Source of the DNA: Chloroflexota bacterium
Lineage (GTDB): Bacteria; Chloroflexota; Dehalococcoidia; Lucifugimonadales; Lucifugimonadaceae
Assembly: GCA_013204555.1 (NCBI GenBank)
Contig: JABMNO010000049.1
Span: 62,001 to 126,000, forward strand
DNA length: 64,000 bases
Reading direction: 5' to 3'
The notes beneath the pieces were generated by a model. The model was given only the letters and a program-made list of their open reading frames with translations. It did not search any database and was not told the origin of the DNA. Position numbers and translations under genes: made by a program. Shown piece by piece: positions 44,689 through 52,600 of the stretch (the stretch's first letter is position 1; the number at the start of each line of letters is the position of its first letter).

Positions 44689-45849
44689 ATGAAGATCGTC
44701 AAAATCGACGCTTACGCGGTGAGAGTAGGACCTCGAACAAGGGCCGAGGTAGATACGCGCAAGGGAATCGAGAACTACGGCGAGTATTTCATCGACAAGG
44801 ACGCGTGGACGTCTATCTATTCCCAGTTCCACGAGACATCGCTCGTCCGCATTGAGACCGATAACGGACTGGTTGGCTGGGGTGAGGCGCAGGCGCCCGT
44901 TTCAGGGCGAGCGGTGAAGGCGATAGTTGAGGATCTGTGCACGCCAATTTTGATTGGGCGTGACCCATTTGATGTGGAGTACCTCTGGTACCGCCTGTAC
45001 AGCTCCATGCGGGAGCGTGGCCATATCACCGGATTTTTCGTAGACGCGATTGCTGGTGTGGATCTTGCGCTCTATGACCTGCTTGGTAAGGCGCTGGACA
45101 AGCCGGCGCATCGACTTCTGGGCGGAAGGTTTCGCGACAGCGTGAAAGTTTATGTAGGCATGGGTGGTACGGATGCCGATGAGGTCGCAACGGAGGCTGT
45201 GGAGCACGTTGGCTACGGGTACCGAGCGATCAAGTTGCACCTGAAGTCCCCTGATAAAGAGCTGTTGGAGATTGTGCGGGCTGTGCGTACCGCCGTTGGA
45301 GAAGATATCGAACTCCGGGTAGATATTCACACCACCCGGGATGTTTCTGGCGCTATCAGACTCGGACGCGGGTTGGAGGCGTTGAACGTCCGATGGATCG
45401 AGAGTCCGACCGCGCCAGAAGACGCGCGAGGGCAGGCTGAGATCGCTAGAGCCCTCGATATGGAAGTCGCCACCGGTGAGTGGCTACGAACGGTTTGGGA
45501 GTGGCGGCAGTGGGTCGACTATCGTGGCTTCGATACAGCGATGCCTGACATCGCCAGGACTGGACTAACCGAAGGTAAGCGAATCGCGGCGTTGTGCGAT
45601 AGCTACAACCTGCCAATTGCTCCACACGTGGGCGGCGGCGGAATCCTTTCGGTCGCCGCATCAGTCGAATACTCGCTCGCCATCCCAAACTTCCAGATTC
45701 TTGAGCACTCCCACCATGCCCACGCGAACAAAGGCTTGATAGCGTCAAGCTATCCGGAGCCGGTTGACGGCGCGTCCCCGGCTACAGACGTGCCCGGCCT
45801 GGGCGTTGAGATTGACGAGGAAGCTGTCGAGAAGTATTCGGTGAAGTAG
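44689..45849 (+). CDS. Enolase-superfamily enzyme, mandelate racemase group (paralogue 6)
   Basis: 386 residues. Base residues K182 and H184 (IKLHLK) and metal ligands D212 (VDIHTTRD), E238 (IESP) and E264 (TGEW) are in place; H313 is in APHVGGGG. The ESP in place of EEP and the glycine-rich end of strand 7 separate it from the other five. Probably a sugar-acid or related dehydratase/racemase. An MFS transporter follows on the same strand and may import the substrate. Confidence 0.86.
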   Translation: MKIVKIDAYAVRVGPRTRAEVDTRKGIENYGEYFIDKDAWTSIYSQFHETSLVRIETDNGLVGWGEAQAPVSGRAVKAIVEDLCTPILIGRDPFDVEYLWYRLYSSMRERGHITGFFVDAIAGVDLALYDLLGKALDKPAHRLLGGRFRDSVKVYVGMGGTDADEVATEAVEHVGYGYRAIKLHLKSPDKELLEIVRAVRTAVGEDIELRVDIHTTRDVSGAIRLGRGLEALNVRWIESPTAPEDARGQAEIARALDMEVATGEWLRTVWEWRQWVDYRGFDTAMPDIARTGLTEGKRIAALCDSYNLPIAPHVGGGGILSVAASVEYSLAIPNFQILEHSHHAHANKGLIASSYPEPVDGASPATDVPGLGVEIDEEAVEKYSVK

Positions 45850-45956
45850 CCATCATTCCCAAGATAGCTCCTGGCGCGGTCGTCGATTCGATCAAAGAGG
45901 TCGAATGGCTGAATCGTGACGCGGCCATCATCATCTCTGGTCGTTCACTACGGGCG

Positions 45957-47117
45957 ATGGGGATGGGCATTCTGATCATCCTGATAGCGCCGTATCTCGA
46001 TTTGATCGGAATGAGCGCTCCTCAGATTGGCCTTGTGTTCACGATCAGCCTGGTCGGCTCGATGGTGCTCTCGATTCCGGCTACGTTCATCGGCGATCTT
46101 ATTGGTCGGCGCCGGCTTTTCGTTGTAATGAGTTTGACCGTCTCTGTGGCGTCTATCGCGTTGGCGATCACTGATTCATTTGTGTGGCTGGCTGCGGGGT
46201 CATTCTTCGGTGCATACGCCGCATCAGGCTTGAACCACGGACCGCTGCTGCAACTGGAACAGGCGTCGATAGCCGAGGTGTCTGGCGATAAGCACCGGAC
46301 CGCTGCGTTCGCATGGCTGGGCATCATTTCGTCTGCAGCACGCGGCGTAGGCAATATTGCAGGCGTTCTGCCTGCCCTGATCGTCATAGTCCTGGGAGCT
46401 AACGACCCGGACTCGTTCAAGATCACATTTGGGTTATATGCATTACTAAACTTCGGAGCGACCGCCCTGTACCTGTTTTTGACGCCAGCGATTGAACTCG
46501 AACGCGGTGAAGAGCGTCCTAAGGCGGTCAACCCGCTCAAACTCAAATCTCGCAACCGCATCCTGGGGCTAGCGCTACTGCTCGGAGTTGATTCGTTTGC
46601 AGGTGGGATGATCGCTGACACGTTCATATCGCTGTGGCTCGTGAAGCATTTCAACATTGGTGTCGGGGTGATCGGGGTCGTATTTGTTGCGGTCCAGATT
46701 CTCAACTCATTCTCGCTGTGGGTGGCCGCGTGGCTTGCGAAGCGTTGGGGCTTGTTGAACACAATGGTGTGGACTCAGACCATAGCGAACCTGCTGGTAC
46801 TGGCATTCGTATTCTCACCGTGGGCGTGGCTGGCGATCTTTGTCTGGGTGATGCGCGGATTCTGGAACGAGATGGATGTACCGACACGCCAGTCCTACTC
46901 GATGGCAGTTGTTTCACCGGCGGACCGGATGCCAATGGCTGGCACCGCTAATTTTGGCAGGGCGGCTCTTCGTGTGCCCGGACCGGCCATCACAGGTGCT
47001 CTCTGGGCAGCATCAATAACCGCCACGCCGTTTGTGATTGCAGTAGCCGTGAAGCTGGCCTACAACATCGCACTGTGGCGCACGTTCAAATCGATCGTGC
47101 CACCAGAGGAACGGTAA
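45957..47117 (+). CDS. MFS transporter next to enolase 6 (start uncertain)
   Basis: 386 residues from the first ATG, with about twelve hydrophobic helices and the motif GDLIGRRRLFV after helix 2. N-terminal similarity continues upstream in frame: EWLNRDAAIIISGRSLRAMG resembles typical MFS starts. No ATG, GTG or TTG is present there, but AAAGAGG lies eight bases before an in-frame CTG at 45909. A CTG start is therefore plausible. The stop abuts the stop of the convergent gene at 47118 with no gap. Substrate unknown, perhaps the acid used by enolase 6. Confidence 0.83.
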   Translation: MGMGILIILIAPYLDLIGMSAPQIGLVFTISLVGSMVLSIPATFIGDLIGRRRLFVVMSLTVSVASIALAITDSFVWLAAGSFFGAYAASGLNHGPLLQLEQASIAEVSGDKHRTAAFAWLGIISSAARGVGNIAGVLPALIVIVLGANDPDSFKITFGLYALLNFGATALYLFLTPAIELERGEERPKAVNPLKLKSRNRILGLALLLGVDSFAGGMIADTFISLWLVKHFNIGVGVIGVVFVAVQILNSFSLWVAAWLAKRWGLLNTMVWTQTIANLLVLAFVFSPWAWLAIFVWVMRGFWNEMDVPTRQSYSMAVVSPADRMPMAGTANFGRAALRVPGPAITGALWAASITATPFVIAVAVKLAYNIALWRTFKSIVPPEER

Positions 47118-47639
47118 CTACTGCGGCAGCCCCTGGCCGGGCGTCCATAGCTCCGTGGGGTCGGGATCAACTGGGGTGAAACGCTTGCCTGATTTCCATG
47201 CATCGATGCACTTTCCAACGTTAAATCCGACCTCGCCTTCGTGGAGTTCGCTGGTGGGGAATCCACCTTCCAGTGGGGACGCCTGATATGAGTCCAGGAG
47301 CATGCGCACGAAGTTGGCGTCAACGCCAACCATCACTCCCTCTTTCATCTGCACGACGTTCTCATTTGCCAGGGCTCTTGCGTTCTCCCGGCTGAAAGTG
47401 ATGACCGAGGCCCATCGCAAGTAGAAATCGTCTGCAGCCGGCTGCTCATACTTTCGCCGAAAGAAGCTGTGGGCTTTGAGCAGCAGATCGTCTGAGTCGA
47501 GAACGTAAACGTTACCTCGCACGTCGACAGGCATCAGGTCGCCATCGGACACGCGATCGTCAGGCCTCGACCCGGTCTCATAGAGACCAATCGAGACCTC
47601 GCGGCCATCGTCATCCCACATTTCGTACGTGTAGACCAT
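47118..47639 (-). CDS. Hypothetical protein, end of the NHL operon
   Basis: 173 residues with no recognised motif. Segments read as alternating strands and helices (GNVYVLDSDDLLLKAHSFF, ITFSRENARALANENVV, GVDANFVRMLLDSY). One Cys near the C-terminus (GKCIDAW). No signal peptide, so probably cytoplasmic. It is eight bases downstream of the small gene at 47648 on the same strand and convergent stop-to-stop with the MFS gene. Confidence 0.6.
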   Translation of the reverse strand: MVYTYEMWDDDGREVSIGLYETGSRPDDRVSDGDLMPVDVRGNVYVLDSDDLLLKAHSFFRRKYEQPAADDFYLRWASVITFSRENARALANENVVQMKEGVMVGVDANFVRMLLDSYQASPLEGGFPTSELHEGEVGFNVGKCIDAWKSGKRFTPVDPDPTELWTPGQGLPQ

Positions 47640-47647
47640 TGGCGTTC

Positions 47648-47887
47648 CTAAAACCGCCCACCGTCGCGGCTACCTAAATCTTCGCGCTGCCTCTGTGCTC
47701 GCACCTGAGATATTGCCGACAGTCTCCCGTAGACGGCATCGTATACATCGTCTGAAGGAGCCCCGTTGAGGGGCATCGACAATGCTTCTTCGATCCACGA
47801 CGCCAACTCCGCGTGAGCATCACGTAGCTCCGTGTCGCTGAGCGTATCCAGTTCGAGCGCGGTATATCCGGACGGTGGGACCCTCAT
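47648..47887 (-). CDS. Small hypothetical protein
   Basis: 79 residues from the ATG at 47887. The longer frame from 47935 would overlap the preceding gene by about 40 bases, whereas this start leaves a 7-base gap. A helical middle (LDTLSDTELRDAHAELASWIEEAL) is followed by DDVYDAVYGRLSAISQVRAQRQRED, perhaps a helix pair. Function unknown; operon with the NHL gene and the 47118 gene. Confidence 0.55.
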   Translation of the reverse strand: MRVPPSGYTALELDTLSDTELRDAHAELASWIEEALSMPLNGAPSDDVYDAVYGRLSAISQVRAQRQREDLGSRDGGRF

Positions 47888-47894
47888 GCCTGGA

Positions 47895-48878
47895 CTAGCG
47901 AACGACTTCAAACTTCTGGATACAGGCGAGGTCATCGGGAATTACTCCGCGGCCGGCGTCACCTGACACGGTTACCTCAGCGACATAGATTGAGCCGTCA
48001 CCGTCGATAGCTATGCCGTGAGGGCAGAAGAAGGCGCCCGGCAGCGTGAAGTCGTCATCGCCCCAGATACCGACTCGCTCGTGATCACGCGTCCAGATCG
48101 ACACAGATGGAATGCCCGGGTTGTCGGTTGGCTTGGCGAGCGAGAGGCCGCCCTTGTGACCAAGCTCAGCGACGTAGATCAGCCCATCCGGACCAATATA
48201 GACGTCGCAAGGTCGTGACAGGTCCGTCCACTCCTCCAGGAACGTGCCGTCCTGATCGAACAGTTGTAGTCGTGAGTTCTCACGGTCGCAGACTATTACG
48301 GTTCCGTCGGGATGGATTGTCAGCGAGTGACATAGATCAAAGTGGCCCTGCGCCTCGCCTGGCTCGCCCCACGAGTTGACCAACTCGCCGTCAGCAGTGA
48401 ATCGGTGAACCCGAGCGTTCTTGTAGCCATCAGAGACGAAGAGATCGCCATCTTTGTTCAGCACGGCCTTTGTGGGCACGTTGAAAGGAGGGCCACCGTA
48501 CTTGATAGTCCGGTAGTCGTCGGTCACGCCAGTATCGCTGGGTACGTTGGGCGTTCCAAGCGTCATGAGCAGTTCACCTTCGGTCGTGAACTTTCGGGTT
48601 GTGTGGTCACCGGCGTCAACCGCGTAAACAGAGTCGTCTGGGCCAATGAATACGTTGTGTGCCCGGTTGAATATATCCTCACCCCAGCTACCGATAAATG
48701 TGCCATCAGGCTCGAATATCGCCATCGGGTGATCGCCACGATTGAAAACATAGACGCGATTCTTGGAGTCGACAGCGACACCTGCGACCTCCACCAGCTT
48801 CGGGCCTTTGGACAGGTCAGGCCAGTTCGGGTCAACTCGAAGGGTCAGGTCTCCGGCTTGGATTAGGTTGCTGCTCAT
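47895..48878 (-). CDS. NHL-repeat six-bladed beta-propeller protein
   Basis: 327 residues with repeated blades of the G-V-A-V-D-x-x-x-x-V-Y-V-x-D type: VAVDSKNRVYVFNRGDHP, VFIGPDDSVYAVDAGDHT, DLFVSDGYKNARVHRF and DGLIYVAELGHKG. No signal peptide. It resembles the NHL or peptidyl-alpha-hydroxyglycine lyase propellers, but catalytic residues cannot be assigned. First gene of a three-gene operon with two unknown proteins. Confidence 0.8.
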   Translation of the reverse strand: MSSNLIQAGDLTLRVDPNWPDLSKGPKLVEVAGVAVDSKNRVYVFNRGDHPMAIFEPDGTFIGSWGEDIFNRAHNVFIGPDDSVYAVDAGDHTTRKFTTEGELLMTLGTPNVPSDTGVTDDYRTIKYGGPPFNVPTKAVLNKDGDLFVSDGYKNARVHRFTADGELVNSWGEPGEAQGHFDLCHSLTIHPDGTVIVCDRENSRLQLFDQDGTFLEEWTDLSRPCDVYIGPDGLIYVAELGHKGGLSLAKPTDNPGIPSVSIWTRDHERVGIWGDDDFTLPGAFFCPHGIAIDGDGSIYVAEVTVSGDAGRGVIPDDLACIQKFEVVR

Positions 48879-48993
48879 CTGGCACTCCTGGGAACGATTG
48901 TTTGCGGAGCGTGATCTTACCTAATTTTCAGGAATAGGGCGCTGATTACGAGCAGTCACCCCGTCGGCGAATTGCTGGCGAGCGAGACGCGCG

Positions 48994-49743
48994 TCAGAGC
49001 CCTGAGATGATCTCTTCTGCCTCAGCGATTAGTCCGACCGGATCCTGAATCACCCACTGATTAGCGACCGGATCACGCTCCCGCAAGACCTTCTCTGTGA
49101 ACGCGTTTGGGACAACCAGACATGGCATGTTCGCCGCTGTCGCGGACGCCGCTCCAAGAGGTGAGTCTTCGATGACGAGGCACGCTTCAGGAGCCCGTTG
49201 CAAGAGCTCGGCAGTATGGAGATATATCTCAGGGTGCGGCTTGGCGTTGGTCACCTGATCGCGCCCTACAAGCGTCTCAAGGAGATCGAACACGCCAATG
49301 GCCTTGAGAACGCGCGATGCTTCATCAGTCATTGAGGATGTGGCCACAGCCACGGTCCTCCCCGTCGACTTGAAATGCTTCAGAAGTTCTACGTTGTGGG
49401 TAATCTGATTTTCAGCGATCACGTTGGGCTGACCGTACGTATCCCGGTAGTACTCCAGCCGAATCTGGTGAAGCGCTTCCCACGCTTCCCTTACCCCGAG
49501 TCGCTGTACGTGTTTGGCGAGTGATTCTGCCAGACCGAAGCGGTCAACCATCGCCTCGCAGAGCGCGCGATCTGTATTGCCCACGTATCGGGTGTAGAGC
49601 GGGAGTACCCGTGGATCAGGTCCATCGAGACCCAGCAGCTCCGCGAGGCAATCGGCGTACGCCATCGCCTTCAGCCGCTCGGTGTCCGCCAGCGTGCCAT
49701 CCATATCGAATATGACAGCCTTGATTCGGCTGTCTGCGTTCAT
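48994..49743 (-). CDS. HAD-superfamily hydrolase (beta-phosphoglucomutase/phosphatase-like)
   Basis: 249 residues. Motif I is IFDMDGTLADT (nucleophile D13, acid D15), motif II is VATSS, the Lys is in NAKPHPEIYL, and motif IV is VIEDSPLGA. The helical cap between motifs I and II fits the beta-PGM/phosphoglycolate phosphatase class. It likely dephosphorylates or isomerises a sugar phosphate. Last gene of the minus-strand sugar module, 11 bases after the aldolase-like gene. Confidence 0.87.
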   Translation of the reverse strand: MNADSRIKAVIFDMDGTLADTERLKAMAYADCLAELLGLDGPDPRVLPLYTRYVGNTDRALCEAMVDRFGLAESLAKHVQRLGVREAWEALHQIRLEYYRDTYGQPNVIAENQITHNVELLKHFKSTGRTVAVATSSMTDEASRVLKAIGVFDLLETLVGRDQVTNAKPHPEIYLHTAELLQRAPEACLVIEDSPLGAASATAANMPCLVVPNAFTEKVLRERDPVANQWVIQDPVGLIAEAEEIISGL

Positions 49744-49754
49744 CGTTCCATCGC

Positions 49755-50699
49755 CTAAGAAACGTCCAGTGCGATGCCGGATTCAGCGAACTGTTTCGCT
49801 ATTGAGCTGATGATCTCGGATAGTGCATCTATAGCCTCGGACCGAGTCATATTGCCCGCTATATGCGACTTCAGCGTTGGCTCGTAGATCGCCGGTCCCA
49901 GCAACAGTCCACTTACTCCAGCGGTGCGGGCGGCAAGTTGAATCTTACGGTCCACGGCCTCAGGGTCAGTTTCGCCCAACCGATCATTGCCCACGGCGAA
50001 CAGAACACGAACATTCACACGGTCATCCACGTAGGCCTGTGCCACAAGGGCGCTGGCCGGGATTGGCTGGTCTGGCGGCTCAAGAACCCAGATGGCCGGT
50101 TCCACGCCGTTATCCTGCAGGGAGCGCATCGCCTCAAGCATTACTGCAGGAAGGAAATCACGTTTCCACTCGTTGAGGTCGTCCAGTCTCGCCATCTGCC
50201 GTTTGGTTGGCGGGATGTTTAGTTCCACCATAAGCGGCGGGCCTTCGCTGCGCGATATCTCGCTGAGTCGGCGAAGCGACTTCAGGTGCGCTTCACTTTC
50301 AGACAAATCACCTTCGATGTTGTGATTGACCCTGGCTCCGGCATAGCTAGCGCCAATTCGCTGCAGGTTTTCAGAAAATCCAAGGGCGTTCTGGAACTGG
50401 AAGTGCTGGGGGCCTCTGCGTTCGACGGATGCGACCGTTGTGAACGACATGCCTCGCCCTCGGAGCAAAACTGCCTCGCCAAGGTCCGTATCAGCCCAGA
50501 TCCCAACCTGGGACTTTGGCAGGCCAGATTCAATAGCGTGAGCGATCGCGGCAAATACGATGCCTTTCAGATCGGCTGCTTTTTCGTGGCTGGCGGCCAG
50601 AGGTTCGGGTCTATCGTCGCCAACAAGGTCTTTGATGAAATCGATGCGGTGGTCCACAGCCGCGACGAATATGAAGTCACTCTTTTCAGGGCCTGACAT
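49755..50699 (-). CDS. DUF2090/IolC-C-like aldolase-type barrel protein
   Basis: 314 residues from the ATG at 50699 (GGAG seven bases upstream). The start region FVAAVDHRIDFIKDLVG and the downstream WADTDLGEAVL, MVELNIPP, WVLEPPDQP and LLLGPAIYE resemble the DUF2090 domain found at the C-terminus of IolC (2-deoxy-5-keto-gluconate kinase) and related aldolase-type barrels. The expected role is a class I-like aldol cleavage of a keto-deoxy sugar phosphate. Position between transaldolase and a HAD phosphatase supports a place in sugar catabolism. The exact reaction is inferred. Confidence 0.6.
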   Translation of the reverse strand: MSGPEKSDFIFVAAVDHRIDFIKDLVGDDRPEPLAASHEKAADLKGIVFAAIAHAIESGLPKSQVGIWADTDLGEAVLLRGRGMSFTTVASVERRGPQHFQFQNALGFSENLQRIGASYAGARVNHNIEGDLSESEAHLKSLRRLSEISRSEGPPLMVELNIPPTKRQMARLDDLNEWKRDFLPAVMLEAMRSLQDNGVEPAIWVLEPPDQPIPASALVAQAYVDDRVNVRVLFAVGNDRLGETDPEAVDRKIQLAARTAGVSGLLLGPAIYEPTLKSHIAGNMTRSEAIDALSEIISSIAKQFAESGIALDVS

Positions 50700-50883
50700 G
50701 CTCATACTCCGGAATTACGAGGAATGGGGCCGGGCGGCCTCGTACTGTTTTCGAGTTGAGCAGAATTCTCAGGGTTCGGGCTGTTGCCCAGCGTTCCCGA
50801 TGGTTCCGCAGTTCACTCGGCCACCTCGTCGGGCGGCGGGAAGTATAGCCGTAGTGGGCGAACAGATACCCACAGGGGGGCTA

Positions 50884-51987
50884 TTAATCGGTGTTGATGG
50901 CATCGCGTTTCGACTTGATATCGGCCATCAGTGATTCGAACGACCCTGTGAACGATGACACCCCTGCTGCCAGGAGATCGTCTGTCACGGTGTCTAGCGA
51001 GACGCCTGCGGCTTCGAGTCCAGCAAGTGCGTCTCCCGCCGCGTCCACGTCCTGAGTCAACGTTAAAGCGGCGGTGCCGTGATCCATAAACGCTTCAAGC
51101 GTCGCGGGTGGCAGCGTATTTACGGTGTCCTTGCCAATGAGGCCGTCCACATACATGAGTTCCGGATAATCCGGATTCTTGACGCTGGTGCTGGCCCAGA
51201 GGGGACGCTGGACACGCGCCCCTGCGGCCGCCAGCTCCTTGAACCGGTCGCCATAGAAGAGGTGCTCGAAATCGGCGTACGCCATCTTGGCATTCGCTAC
51301 TCCGGCTTTCCCAGATAGTTCGGATCCATCTGGCAACAATGCGTCCACGGAACTATCAACCCTGGAAATAAAGAACGAGGCAACGGATGCAATACGGGCG
51401 ATGTGCCTGCCTCCGCGGCCGTTGTATATCTCCAGACCTTCAATATAGGCATCGGCGACGGCCCTGTATGAGGTGCGCGAGAAGATGAGAGTTACGTTCA
51501 CGCTGATGCCCTGACTGATCAGCGTGCGGATTGCCGGAATGCCTTCGGCTGTGGCAGGGACCTTTATCAGAAGGTTTGGACGGTCAACTGACGCCCAGAG
51601 CTTCTGTGCCTCAGAAACGGTGCTGTCCGTGTCATTTGCGAGCGTGGGATTCACTTCAAGGCTTACGAAACCGTCTGCACCATCAGTACCGTCGTAGACG
51701 GAGCGAAGAACGTCAGCCGCGTCCTGGATATCTTTGACAGCGAGGCCTTCGAATATTCCGTTCTCGTTGTGGCCTTGCCTGGCGAAGTTCCGGAGGTCAG
51801 CATCGTACTCGGAGCCTTCGGAGATGGCCTTCTGAAAGATCGTTGGGTTGGAGGTCAGCCCACCAACACCCGCCTCCACTAACTCCTCCAGCTTGCCAGA
51901 GAGCAGCAGGTCTCGGTCTATGAAATCAAGCCACATCGACTGGCCGAGATCTCGCGCCGCCTTCAGATTGTCATTAGATTGCGCCAT
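50884..51987 (-). CDS. tal: Transaldolase
   Basis: 367 residues of the long (mycobacterial/cyanobacterial-type) transaldolase. GGLTSNPTIFQKAI starts the barrel and the Schiff-base lysine is K142 in NLLIKVPAT. Transfers a dihydroxyacetone unit between sugar phosphates in the pentose phosphate pathway. It lies between rpiB and the aldolase-like gene, 23 bases after rpiB. Confidence 0.95.
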   Translation of the reverse strand: MAQSNDNLKAARDLGQSMWLDFIDRDLLLSGKLEELVEAGVGGLTSNPTIFQKAISEGSEYDADLRNFARQGHNENGIFEGLAVKDIQDAADVLRSVYDGTDGADGFVSLEVNPTLANDTDSTVSEAQKLWASVDRPNLLIKVPATAEGIPAIRTLISQGISVNVTLIFSRTSYRAVADAYIEGLEIYNGRGGRHIARIASVASFFISRVDSSVDALLPDGSELSGKAGVANAKMAYADFEHLFYGDRFKELAAAGARVQRPLWASTSVKNPDYPELMYVDGLIGKDTVNTLPPATLEAFMDHGTAALTLTQDVDAAGDALAGLEAAGVSLDTVTDDLLAAGVSSFTGSFESLMADIKSKRDAINTD

Positions 51988-52010
51988 GCGCGATTACCTC
52001 TTTTGGCTGG

Positions 52011-52463
52011 CTAACGGGATTCCAGTTCAAGTGAATTTACTTTTTCGAGTCGGCGTGCGAATCGCGGGTGAGGATCCATAACTGCGCCCATGAACGCCCG
52101 TGTCGCCGCACGGGCTGTTTCAGGCCCGATCACTCGACTGCCCAGGCAGATGATGTTCATATTGTCGTGCTGGACACCCTGCGCGGCCGTGTAGGTGTCG
52201 TGACATACCGACGCGCGTGCGCCGGGGATTTTGTTCGCTGCGATTGCCGCTCCAACGCCACTTCCGCACAGGATGATTCCGCGGTCAGCCTCTTTAGAAC
52301 TCACTGCGCGCGCGACTGGCGCTGCGAGATCCGGGTAGTCATCGTCCGGGTCGTATTCGTATGCGCCAAGATCAAGCACTTCATGGCCATCGGCCTCTAG
52401 TACTTCGATGATGTCGTCTTTGAGTGGAAGACCGCCGTGGTCTGCCCCAATTGCTACCCGCAT
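52011..52463 (-). CDS. rpiB: Ribose-5-phosphate isomerase B
   Basis: 150 residues from the ATG at 52463 (AGGA upstream); the longer frame from 52478 is not needed. RpiB/LacAB fold with VAIGADHGGLPLKDDI, active-site Cys in ILCGSGVG, ANKIPGARA and HDTYTA. The usual CGTG is CGSG here, a conservative change. Interconverts ribose-5-P and ribulose-5-P or a related aldose/ketose phosphate. Gene order supports pentose phosphate use of the kinase product. Confidence 0.93.
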   Translation of the reverse strand: MRVAIGADHGGLPLKDDIIEVLEADGHEVLDLGAYEYDPDDDYPDLAAPVARAVSSKEADRGIILCGSGVGAAIAANKIPGARASVCHDTYTAAQGVQHDNMNIICLGSRVIGPETARAATRAFMGAVMDPHPRFARRLEKVNSLELESR

Positions 52464-52484
52464 ATTTGTCCTGCACACGTCTGT

Positions 52485-52511
52485 AGAGACAGGTTTAAAA
52501 CCTGCCCGTAC
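52485..52511. repeat. Palindrome upstream of rpiB, GTAGGGGCA-like family
   Basis: CAGGTTT-A-AAACCTG (52490-52504) is a perfect palindrome with GTA on the left and CCCGTAC on the right. It is 27 bases before the rpiB start. It may be an operator, but similar elements at 22380 and 35389 favour a dispersed repeat. Confidence 0.5.
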
Positions 52512-52600
52512 GGTTCAACAGTAGTGAGTTCAGACCTATTGTGCTTGAGCGGCAGATGATTCGCCAATTATCCTGGCAACGAATAATCGTCAGCGGTGGG

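Noticed and set aside
46022-46762. 246-codon minus-strand ORF
   Set aside because: Antisense to the MFS gene following enolase 6; Ser/Pro/Thr-rich shadow frame.
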